DNA of 64,000 nt from Micropterus salmoides. Its lineage: Eukaryota > Chordata > Actinopteri > Centrarchiformes > Centrarchidae. Under the pieces are notes generated by a model, which worked only from the letters and a program-made list of their open reading frames with translations, searched no databases and had not been told where the DNA came from. A program made the translations under genes and the position numbers. Below are positions 10,954 to 20,000 of this stretch, piece after piece (the first letter of the stretch is position 1; every line of letters begins with the position of its first letter). The DNA lies in the NCBI RefSeq assembly GCF_014851395.1, contig NW_024042261.1, positions 33,433,942-33,497,941 on the forward strand, in the 5' to 3' direction.

Positions 10954-12745
10954 AGAGGGGGTATTATGCTTTTTGGCTTTTTCCCTCTCCTTTATTGAGT
11001 TATATCTCTTTTTTGTGCATGTAACAGTTTTGCAAAGTGAAAAAGCCCAAAGTCCAGCCCAAAGGGAGTTCCCATCTCCCAGAGAAAGCACTGTTCTGAA
11101 CCGCTTGAAAACAGCTCATTTGTAGTCCAGCCACGTTTTCCTTGTGATGTCACAAGGAAAACGCGTCATAAAGCTTGCCAAGCGGCTAGCGGGGTCAGGC
11201 ACGCCCTCAGCTAGTCTGAGCAGAGGCCCTTTGATTTTAGTTAAGCCCCTTTTCCACTGCACAGTACCAGCTCGACTTGGCTCGACTCGCCTTTGTTTGG
11301 TTTTCCATTGTAGAAATGTTGTACCTGCTTCCAGGTACTTTTTTTCGTATCACCTCACCTCCGTCGAGGTTCCAAGCGAGCTGAGGGATACTAAAATGTA
11401 ACGTGAAAACACAACAGACTGCTGATTGGTCAGAGAGAATTTTCACTATTCACTGGATCATCATTGCTGCGCCAGACAGAGGCCAGCAACAGAAAGTTTT
11501 ATATTTTACAGTTTTCATATGTAATTTCGTCACTAAATCCACTTCTGAGAAGTTTTGAGATGAGAAATCAGATGTGTAGATTTTGAATACTGACAGTTTT
11601 ACGAGAAGTGATGCTGGAACAAAAATGTGCTTGAATATTTTCAGAGTTGAGGAGCTCCGCAAGTGGCTGCGGGGGAAGCCTGTGCCAACCCATGGGAGGA
11701 GCATGTGAGGCCGGCCAGCCACCCGCTCACAGAGCCCTCTGCTCCCGCCGTCACACAGACTACTGCAGCAACAACGGCAGAGGAAAACACAGCTGGAAGG
11801 TTTTCATACCGCTTATCTGTCTTTACATACTGAGGAATGTTAAAACGTTTTAACTTAAAAAAAAGAAAGTTGTGTGGATCGCTGGTGTGTGTGTCGCATT
11901 GAACATTACGTTGCGGCAGATGTGTGTGGCGTCGCTATGACGACAAGCTACGTACTATCTCTGGGTACTATCTGCAATGGAAAATGGAGCAGGGCCGAGT
12001 AGAGTCGAGTCTATCGATTTGCGCTATGGTGGAATTTTTTGGCAAGGCAGCATAGATTGTCAGAACACCGGCAACAGTTTGGTCCTATAAGACGATGCAA
12101 CTCCGACTCTGTTTGGGCCTGGAAATTCAAAATCACAACCTGTAAGTATGCTTTATTGGTTGTGAATTATTTTTAAAATAAACACGGCAATGTAACTTCA
12201 CAGACTGTTTAAGTGCGGAGTTGTTGTAAACGTTGGCTAACACAGCTAAAGTTATAACTATAAAGCTAATGTTACACCTAATGTGAAAGCTACTGGGCAA
12301 ACGTTCAAATTGTTTGGCCAATTTTTATGTAAAATTGAGTTGAAATATGATGATTTTTGTAGTGGTTTATGGTAAGATGTGGAACAATGATGTGTGGTTG
12401 TGGTCTTATACCATCTGCCAGGTCGCTACGGTCGCAGTCTGAAGCAGCTTTGATTTGGATCACACTACCTTGTTTCTTACGACCCGCCCCTCTCTGCTTC
12501 TGATTGGCTAGTAGTCCTTACCTGGGAACACATGTGCAACTCCCAACAAAGATTTTGTACAAGTAAGATGCATCACTCTGTAGCTCAATAGCGGAGCGTA
12601 CAACACATAGGGTGAAAAGAGGAGCTGCAGCAATGTGCAGTATGAGAGAAATATGGTGTTTTTTGAAAATTAAACCATGTAAACCTGTTCTGGTACAACC
12701 CCTAATTAAGATTTTGAACCTGAAAATGAGCATAATACTACCTCT
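10954..12745. mobile_element. TTAA-flanked non-autonomous TIR transposon (Kolobok- or piggyBac-like), copy 1
   Basis: The left end AGAGGGGGTATTATGCT follows TTAA at 10950-10953. The right end, read on the minus strand, is AGAGGTAGTATTATGCTC, with TTAA at 12746-12749. The arms match at 15 of 17 positions, and a TTAA duplication flanks both. TTAA duplications are made by piggyBac and Kolobok. The 5' AG terminus fits the purine ends reported for Kolobok better than piggyBac's usual CCC. No transposase is present. A second TIR element lies inside (11248-12038). The ends and flanks match the copy at 57034-58378, including the CTAGTAGTCC and CTCCCAACAAAGAT blocks near the right side. Confidence 0.75.
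11248..12038. mobile_element. nested TIR element with GTACCAGCTCGAC-type ends
   Basis: The left end reads TTTCCACTGCACAGTACCAG then CTCGAC...GGTTTTCCATTG. The right end, on the minus strand, reads TTCCACCATAGCGC then GACTCGACTCTACTCGGCC and TTTTCCATTGCAGATAGTAC. The order and orientation match an inverted repeat of about 60 bases. This is a familiar fish non-autonomous DNA element (ends near TTTTCCACTGCACAGTACC). It is absent from the other copy of its host element, which shows it is a later insertion. It has no transposase. Exact ends are good to about 5 bases and no duplication could be fixed. Confidence 0.65.
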
Positions 12746-12897
12746 TTAAATTAATTTAAAGTGTTTTTTAAGTTTTATAGGTTGACTATGTAACAACTGT
12801 CTAGGGACCACAGATGAAAAAGAGTCTTTTTTTTCGATCTATGCTTATAAATGTGCACTGTCCGTGCTAAATTAAACTGATTAAATAAAATAAATAA

Positions 12898-14279
12898 AGC
12901 TGGTAAACCCAGCCCCTCCTTGTGAAAGTAATGACGATTGTGAATTTTTTTATGTTATTTTGCTGATAAGGTGGTGTCAATCAGAGCCTCTGCCTCTTAC
13001 TCAGAGGTCTCTCACCAGCAACAAGATAGCTTTAACCAGTTTCATCCCATTGAGTTGTCTGAGCTTTTAAAAACAGTATCACAAATTAGAGTGTCTTCCA
13101 GCCCACTTGATGTAATACCAACAAAGTAGTTATTGAAAGTAATGGATTCTGTCGGGCCGCATTTGATTTCTGCTCCATATCTACTGGTTGTGTCCCTTGT
13201 TATTTTAAAACTGCTTGCATAAACCCAATTTTAAAAAAACCTGGTTTAGATCCCTCCCTCTCTCAAAATTTTAGACCAATTTCCAAACTACCTTTTATAG
13301 CTATAGATTTTAGAAAAAAATGTGTTGAAAACAACTGCTCTCCGCCCTGGTAAATATTTTAAAAACAAAATATTTGAAAAGTTTCAATCTGGTTTCCATA
13401 AGTACCACAGCACTGAGATTGCCCTGCTTAGAGTCACCAATGACCTTTTAATGTCGGCTGATGATGGCATGTGCTCAGTGCTTGTACTCCTGGACCTTAG
13501 CGCTGCATTGGACACCACTGATCACAACATCATGTTAGACAGACTGAGGCACTAAAGGGGATCTCTGGTACTGTCTTAGAATGGTTTTCATTGTACCTGT
13601 CAATTAGGAGGTTATATGTGTCTGTTAATAACTGTCTTCTTTTTGTTCAGTTAAATATGGAGTGCCTCAGGGGTCGGTCTTGGGACCCATTTGCTTCCCC
13701 TTGGACACATTATCCAGAAACAGGATGTTTCTTTTCATATTTATGCTGATGACACATAGATGTGCCTGCCCATCAAATCCACAGACCGTGGAATGCTGAG
13801 TTCACTTAACACTAAACTGTCTCTGTGATGTTAAAATTGGATGTCAAATAATTTCCTACAGTCGAACTCAGACAAAATAGAGATCCTGGTCATTGGATCC
13901 CAGCAAATGGCAAAGCAAATACTGCCATCTGCTGGTTCCCTAGTGAATCACATTAAACCTGTTGCAAAGAATCTTGGTGTCTGGTTTGATGGTAGTTTAA
14001 ATTTTGAGCAGCACACCACAACAGCTTGTGCAATCATGTTTTTACCAGCTTAGAAATACATCAAATATATGATCAATGTTAACTTTTAAGGACACTGAGA
14101 CCCTTTTGCACGCCTTCATCTCATCATGCCTGGATTACTGCAACAGCCTTTTTACTTGCTTAACCCAAAAATCTATTGATCGACTCCAGGCTGTCCAGAA
14201 CTCAGCTGCCAGGCTTTCAACCAGAACAAAGAAATATGGCCACATCACCCCTGTTTTAGCTAGACTTTAATGTTTTATT
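12898..14279 (+). pseudogene. same LINE: linker, reverse transcriptase and C-terminus, broken
   Basis: After the inserted block the LINE resumes with LVNPAPPCESNDDCE and FADKVVSIRAS, then the finger/palm blocks. These are FEKFQSGFHKYHSTEIALLR (13369-13428), VLVLLDLSAALDTTDHNIML (motif A, about 13480-13539), GTVLEWFSLYLS, and a frame-shifted catalytic FYADDT at 13739-13756 followed at once by a stop. Then come KIEILVIGS, and LLHAFISSCLDYCNSLFTCL with IDRLQAVQNSAARL to 14270. The YADD residues are intact but stops and frameshifts make it dead. The HWLPV block normally following TPVLARL is missing, so the 3' end is also lost. No poly-A or repeat tail is visible. Confidence 0.85.
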
Positions 14280-14408
14280 GATTACTTTAAAAAAAAACTT
14301 TTCCTTTCCTGCTAGTCCTTGATTAACTCTATGGAATATGAGATTATCTTACAGTACAGATATCAGAATGCTACAACATTAAACTAACAGCTACAATATT
14401 AAAAGTAC

Positions 14409-14549
14409 ATGCCTCGTTTATGATGTCAAGGGTCTCATCAAATTTCTTCCCAACAGCTCCTCCATTCCAATCTACGTGTGTTTGTCCAACTTCCCTGGGA
14501 ATGTGGACTGTAGCGGCTTCAGTCTGATCCTCGAGAATTCTTCCTTGAT
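14409..14549 (-). CDS. candidate host exon, product not recognised
   Basis: On the minus strand an open frame of about 47 codons follows an excellent acceptor: a long TTTCTCTTTCTCTCTCTCAG tract and a second CAG just before the exon. The translation includes GRILEDQTEAATVHIPREV and DWNGGAVGKKFDETLDIINE, balanced in composition with no repeats, and matching no mobile-element domain I know. It enters with two bases of a split codon. The downstream donor would be CAT|GTACTT, which is weak; the frame stays open for 12 more codons past it. It starts only about 130 bases past the end of a dead LINE. It could be a real exon of a minus-strand gene with long introns, or an unknown element. I cannot name the protein. 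Confidence 0.35.
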
Positions 14550-15695
14550 CTGAGAAAGATACTGAGAGAGAGAAAGAGAAACATCATGAGATACTGAGAC
14601 AAAAGAATTAGAGACACATGGAAAGAGGAACAGAATACAAAGAAAAAGTAACCCTAGAACATATCACCATGGGATCAACAAAAATAGATCACCAAGGTAA
14701 TGGGAACTAATGTACAGCCAGCAACATCTGGTTTATACACATTATAAATTAAGTCTTGCTGTTCTTAGTAAAAAAAATAGTAGTAAAAGAGTAAATAATA
14801 AATTAAATATATATTATATATTTTTTACTTAGTTTTTGAGAGATCTATTAATTTGCTCTGTGAAATGCAAAAACAACAAACAGGACAAGTAGAACTCTGC
14901 TATCTGAAATGAAAACAACTTTTTGTCTGGCCCATGAGCTAGTTAATATAACTGTAAATTGTACATTCACACACTCAATATGCACAGATTGCACATCACA
15001 TTGTAATTTTCATTCCTAATACAACTACCCTATATACGTCTGTACATTTCTTATTTTATTTATTTATACAGTAGTTGGATAGTTTTTTGTATATATGTAT
15101 ATATGTATTATTTATCGTCCATTAAAAGTGTTGTTTTTGCCACTGACAGGTTCAGATTGTTATTATAAGTGTCTGACAACATTATAGAAAGGGTCTTTAC
15201 AGAGAGAGACATTTTTGTAAAAGATTAAAATTATTTTTGTTAAACCAGAAATAACTCCAAAATCGCCATCACCATACCAGACCCCATTTAATAATCAATA
15301 CTTTTAGCAAGTATAGAGCCAGCATAATTGTTACATGTAAATGGGTGAATAGGGTTTATTTCAACCAGACCAAATTGGTGGTTGTTGGAACAATGGAAAT
15401 ACAACTAAGATGGTTTGTGAAGGTTTTATCTTGTTTCTGTCAATTTTAAATGAAGTGTGTTTTATGATGATAAAATTACAGTTAATTTGAATGGAGTCTG
15501 GTGGGTTTGGCAATTTCAGGTTTCAAGTTAAAACAAAAAGGATCTTACTCTTTAACAAAAGGTCAACCTCTGCAGGGTTCCTTTCCATAATGTTGTCAGA
15601 CACTAAGAATTATTATCTAAGCATGTCAGTGGCAAAACAAGCACATGCTGTAGATGTAAATTGAAAGTGTGCAGCTGCCAATTAATGTTACATTG
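14550..15695. other. non-coding stretch, possible intron
   Basis: Holds the pyrimidine tract (minus strand) of the candidate exon at 14550-14590, then AT-rich sequence with TA-rich runs near 14805-14822 and 15090-15110. A (G)TCTGACAACATTAT block at 15171-15185 recurs inverted at 15590-15602 (ATAATGTTGTCAGAC), about 400 bases apart, so a fold-back repeat may lie between. Confidence 0.4.
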
Positions 15696-15701
15696 TAGCT
15701 T

Positions 15702-16269
15702 GGTCCGTGCGCATTCTGATAGTTTGTTTTTTCGTTTGAATCACAAAATGAACAAACAGGAAAACCACCTTTTTTTTGTTTGTCGTTTCAAACCAAAAAT
15801 GAAGAAACGGAACAAAAGAGCTGTTCTCCCATTTTTTGGTTTTGAATCCAAAAACGAAAAATTACTTAACCAAATTCAAATAAAGGACGATTTTTTTTTT
15901 TTTTGGAAATTCATTTTTAAATTTTTCAGTTTGAGGATCTACATTAAAAGCAAGACAGGTGGGCCGAGTGACCCGGAAGTAATAGTAAATATAGCCGATC
16001 AAAATAAAAGCCAAGTTTTCAGAACTGTCATAACATTATGCAGCACTGATGTTATACCAGGGTAACGTTAGAAGAAAAATTTAATCAATAAATAGGCCTA
16101 TATAAACCTGGACCAAGAGAAATGTGTTAGCAACAGTAGTTTATTACAGTGATTTAATATTGTGTATATCCATGTACACATCACTAGTCACGTTTAATGA
16201 ATTTTGTTTAGTCGTTTTTCATTTTTGGATTCAAAAACCAAAAACCAAAAATCAGAACGTACACGGACC
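15702..16269. mobile_element. 568-bp TIR element with TAGCTT target duplication
   Basis: TAGCTT occurs at 15696-15701 and 16270-16275, directly outside ends that are inverted copies: GGTCCGTGCGCATTCTGAT on the left, and on the minus strand GGTCCGTGTACGTTCTGAT. The interior is rich in opposed CGTTTGAATC / GATTCAAA and AAACCAAAAA motifs that can fold into several hairpins, plus a T14 run at 15891-15904. No transposase motif occurs; the 134-codon frame at 15661-16065 is low-complexity Lys/Phe-rich. A six-base duplication does not point clearly to one superfamily. Confidence 0.8.
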
Positions 16270-16275
16270 TAGCTT

Positions 16276-17109
16276 CTTTCATGCACCTGTCTCTTGGACC
16301 AATTTCAACTGTCCAGGTTGAAAGAAAACAAAGTTAAGTTACTCTAAGATATTATTCAAGCTGCTCTAAAAATCCAAGTGCCTATGTTAGCTTACACTAC
16401 ATGCCTTATTTTATAGCTGCATGCTAACGTTAGCTTCAAATTAATTTTACACTGGAATCAACTATTTTATCGGCACTTGCAGAGTTTCAATTACATATGA
16501 AGCAACTAAAGCCACATAACGGCTTAAGGTTCGCATGGCACAGAAGTAACTTTTAGCCACATGGTCACAGTAACTTAGTTACATTACTCCGGCTTCCAAA
16601 TCCATTATAACAACGTTATCTTCAAATTACACATAAAGCCTCATTTTTGTGCAATTATAAAACTGTAAAGAGTGTAGTAATGTAGCTAACCACTTTGCTA
16701 TCTGTTTTCTTACCTTAAATTTGATCCACATGTTCCTTATTTGAAATGCAAGGGGTTTCCAGACCAACAGAACAGGAAGGGAAGTTGGAGTCAACCAGGC
16801 CACTCCAGGCTCCTCCCGCACAATCATTTTTTATACTGATGACTGTATGTACTGTATGTACCTAAGGGGATTGGCTGTGACTAAGAAAAATGCACAATGT
16901 CACAAATGCATCTTAATTCATAACTAGATATATTAATGTAAAGATACAAACTTAGCATTTTATTGTTAATATCAAATATTTCATTAAATTACGTTACAAC
17001 ATTTACTCCTACTTGGAATTTGGTGCAGTCTTAACTTAACAAGTTTCTAGTACGTGCTTATGCGGATACTAATAAGAAATAAGAAATGTGTTCATTCATA
17101 TTTTGAAAA
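16276..17109. other. non-coding stretch, nothing recognised
   Basis: AT-rich unique sequence. The open frames are short and without motifs. Confidence 0.45.
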
Positions 17110-17504
17110 AATACTCGTAAAGTCTTATCAATCCTAATAAAGATGTATTTTATAAGCTGCCTATTAACATTAAGATTTTTTTAATAAGTTCACTACAAGT
17201 TTCTTATAAGGAAAAAACAACTCTGTTACTTTCTCAATAACCAATCCTTATAAAGTCGAATTAATGTTAATAAATCTTATTAATGTTAATGACAGCTATG
17301 TAAACCATCAACAAGTTTCTAATAAGAGTCTATAAGTGTCTTATAAACAATTATAAATTAGTTAAGTGTGCTTTAGTTAACACTTATTTGTGTTTATAAG
17401 CATCTTGTAAGGTCTTAAGTGTTTTATTATTGTTTAATTACTGCTTATTAACTGTTAATTACTGCTTATTACAAGCACCTTAAAATAAAATGTTACCATT
17501 TAAT
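17110..17504. repeat. AT-rich dispersed repeat with TTATAAG / CTTATTA motifs
   Basis: Repeated CTTATAA, TTAATGTTAATAAATC and TTACTGCTTATTA motifs fill the stretch. It ends CACCTTAAAATAAAATGTTA, which matches a common end of a fish repeat (ACACTTTATTTTAAGGTGC on the other strand). The left end is not identifiable. Confidence 0.5.
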
Positions 17505-17529
17505 CTTAACAAGCCAGGATAAGATTACA

Positions 17530-18560
17530 TTTTATTGATCTCTCTGGGGCGCTTTGGCCTTTGTGCCAAAAGTGAGAGGCATTCGACATTGAAATAAAGA
17601 AATAGTATAGGTTATAAAATTAGATTAGATTCAACTTTATGCAGGGTACAGAGCTAATGAACTGCAGTTAGCATCTGACCAGAAGTGCAGAAATATAGTT
17701 ATAAATGCAGGTATGCTATATCTTACAATATGTACAATGGAGTTTATTTATTTAATTTAAAATTTCACACACATAGATACCAAACACATTAAGGAAATCT
17801 TAAAAAGAAAAAAAAATACATGTGAGGGTGTGGTAGAAGCCTAAATAGTTACAACTGAGAAATTGTATCTGTCTGTGCAAAAATAGAAATCGTGCAAATA
17901 ACAAGTACGTTAAAGTACTGTGACCAGTACCGTCTGAGTGCAAAGGTGCTATTAGATTGAAAGTGTGGAGTTCAGCAGTGTTGCAGCCGCTGGGATGAAG
18001 CTCTTCCTTAGCCTGTTGCTGCGAAAGCCCAGGCTGCTGTAACACCTGCCGGATGGGAGGAGGGTGCAAAGTTCATGGTCAGAAAGTGACACATCCTTGA
18101 TGATGTTTCTTGTCCTGCCTAGTTCGTGCTTATGATAAATGTTCTCCATGGTGAGTAACTGTGTCACCGTGATCAGTTGGGCTGTTTTCACCACCTGCTG
18201 TAGTGCTTTATGGCATTAAATGGAGCAGCTGTACCAAGCTGGCTCAGCTTGGAGATCAGCATGGAGGGTATCACAGTGTTCAGTACTGAACTGAAGTCAA
18301 AGGACAGCATCCTGATGTACGAATGTTGACCAGGTGTGCTAGGGGGGAGTGGAGTGCCATAGAGATGTCCTCTGGTGATCTGTTGCAGCGATAGGAAAAC
18401 TGGTGTGGGTCCAATGTAACAAGTAGACAGGATATGAGGTTTGAAAGAAGCAGTCTCTGGAAGCACTTGGCATTGATAAGGGTGAGTGCGACAGGACAGT
18501 GGGTATCAACAATGACAGAGCCCATGTTCCATGTTTTGTTTACATAAATGCATATGCCGG
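17530..18560 (-). pseudogene. CR1/L2/Rex1-like LINE, RT core deleted, with 3' end
   Basis: On the minus strand, the RT region opens with PVALTLINAKCFQRLLLSNL (about 18440-18500) and DPHQFSYRCNRSPEDISMAL (about 18360-18420). Then comes SYIRMLSFDFSSVLNTVIPS (about 18255-18315), whose FDFSS is RT motif A, followed by KLSQLG. The frame then jumps to VVKTAQLITVTQLLTMENIY and HELCTLLPSGRCYSSLGFR with FIPAAATLLNS (17955-18190). In intact relatives these C-terminal blocks are separated from motif A by the YADD core, so several hundred bases are deleted near 18190-18225. The 3' non-coding end runs to about 17530. It includes a TTAGATTCAACTTTA-type block near 17625-17640 (plus-strand reading) common near fish LINE ends. 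Clade assignment is uncertain. Confidence 0.75.
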
Positions 18561-18779
18561 TTACTCTGTCAGCCTTTCCAGATTCACCATGCTGTTAGGA
18601 ACATCGTTACAGAGCCATGTCTCTGTGAAGAACATGAAACTACATGAGTGGGGGTCCAGATCCCAAGTATAAAAAACAAAAAAGGTATAATGAAACAATG
18701 TGCTGAGTTGTGTAGGTATATGTAAGTTCAATAAATGAGCTTAAAGAGTATCTCAGATTTATGTCATTCTCTGATTTTA

Positions 18780-18975
18780 ATAGGTTATAGTTTGTGGTAA
18801 ATGGTCTGTACTTGTATTACGCCGTTTTAGTCTTCTGACCAGTCAAAGCGCTTTAAACTTTCCACCCATTCACACAAACCATTCATACACTAATGACAGA
18901 GGCTGCCATGCAACGTGCCAACTGCTCCTCAGAAAGAAACTAATCATTTACACATACTCGCACACCGAACTGAAT
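18780..18975 (-). repeat. tRNA-like SINE body, minus strand, head missing
   Basis: On the plus strand it reads GTAAATGGTCTGTACTTGTA, then TCTTCTGACCAGTCAAAGCG, CACCCATTCACAC and CAGAGGCTGCCATGCAACGT. This is the reverse of the familiar fish SINE body that ends AAAGCGCTTTGAGTGGTC...GTACAGTCCATTTACC. The tRNA-like head is not present. A better head is seen at 61153-61300. Confidence 0.6.
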
Positions 18976-19302
18976 ATTTGATTCAATCATCGTCCTGAAA
19001 AAAAGAGACATATAACGTACATTATAATAATTATAATAGTAGCATGTTTTCAAATGAGTCTAATTTTCTAGTCACTGCTATGTTATTATACTAATAATAA
19101 CCCTATTTGTCAGATGCCTGATGAGGAAAAATACTTATTCTGCAGTTCATGGTAAGGGTTGCATTTTTAATTTTGAGGTCCAGTATTTTTTCTGAAGTAC
19201 TTGAAATTTTATTTAAAACTTAAAATTGTTATGACATCACTGGAGTAATATGCAGTAAGTTAATCACTGGAAAATCCTTTTTTTGCATTAGTGTGGGCCA
19301 AG

Positions 19303-19347
19303 GAATACAGGCACAGATTGTAGCAGAATACAGGCACAGACTGTAGT
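19303..19347 (+). repeat. two-copy tandem repeat, 23-bp unit
   Basis: GAATACAGGCACAGATTGTAG and GAATACAGGCACAGACTGTAG follow each other with one mismatch, so this is a recent local duplication. Confidence 0.8.
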
Positions 19348-19784
19348 CTATAATGTTAATTCAAGCCATTTTCTCACTCATACGTGGCCGTTTAATTAAA
19401 CAGAAAATATAAAACGGACGAACGTTAGATGATGCATTGTCAAACATTATGTTACCTGCGGGGCAGAAATTACTTGTAGCATGCGGAGAAAATCAATTTT
19501 AAGTCACTGACACTGACATGTTCCTGATGTTGATAATGCTAATATATCATGCTTGTGTGTGGACAAAAAGTAAAGATTTGCGGTGCTTCCTTGCTACCAC
19601 TGACAAAGTGCTTCGGGTTGATTTTACTTCAAGTGTTTGTGCATAGCAGTTGTACTGCTGTACTATTACAGGAAACAAGGGGTATTTAAATGCATGTATG
19701 TGTGGAAACTGCATTTTTAGTCATGCTAGGGTGTCTGTTTACCAATGTGAAGAATGAAATTTAGTTATTTTATACTAATATACA

Positions 19785-20000
19785 ATTATTTTATGGATTG
19801 CTATGAAATTTTACCTTTATGCTCCCTAGTGGATGAATCTTAATGACTTGTGAATTACCTGAATTTTTCTCTAACACCTCTATGAGGTTGACACTGACTG
19901 GAATGGAACAACAACTATTGGGAAGGATTGCCTTGAAATGTGATACACACTTGATCTTTACCTCAAGATCCAGTCCCTTGAATTTTAGATACATGGTTTT
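19785..20000 (-). repeat. GCTAACA-family dispersed repeat, minus-strand fragment
   Basis: Plus-strand GGATTGCTATGAAATTTTAC, then AGTGGATGAATCTTAATGAC, ATGAGGTTGACACTGAC and AACTATTGGGAAGGATTGCC are reverse complements of blocks (GGCAATCCATCC, GTCAACCTCATGATGG) in the long copy at 40335-40825. Confidence 0.6.

Larger units (their letters stand above)
10657..12897. repeat. inserted block inside the LINE, ending in a LINE-like (AAATAAA) tail
   Basis: This block separates the endonuclease from the linker and reverse transcriptase of the LINE. Its last part (12810-12897) reads CTAGGGACCACAGATGAAAA, then GTGCACTGTCCGTGCTAAAT, and ends in AAATAAAATAAATAAA. That is a common 3' end of another fish LINE. 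So the block is probably a LINE 3' end that inserted here and later received the TTAA element at 10954-12745. The left boundary and target duplications are not clear, so the origin is tentative. Confidence 0.4.

Noticed and set aside
15661..16065. 134-codon plus-strand frame
   Set aside because: Lies across the TIR element and is Lys/Phe-rich low complexity from A- and T-runs; no transposase motif.
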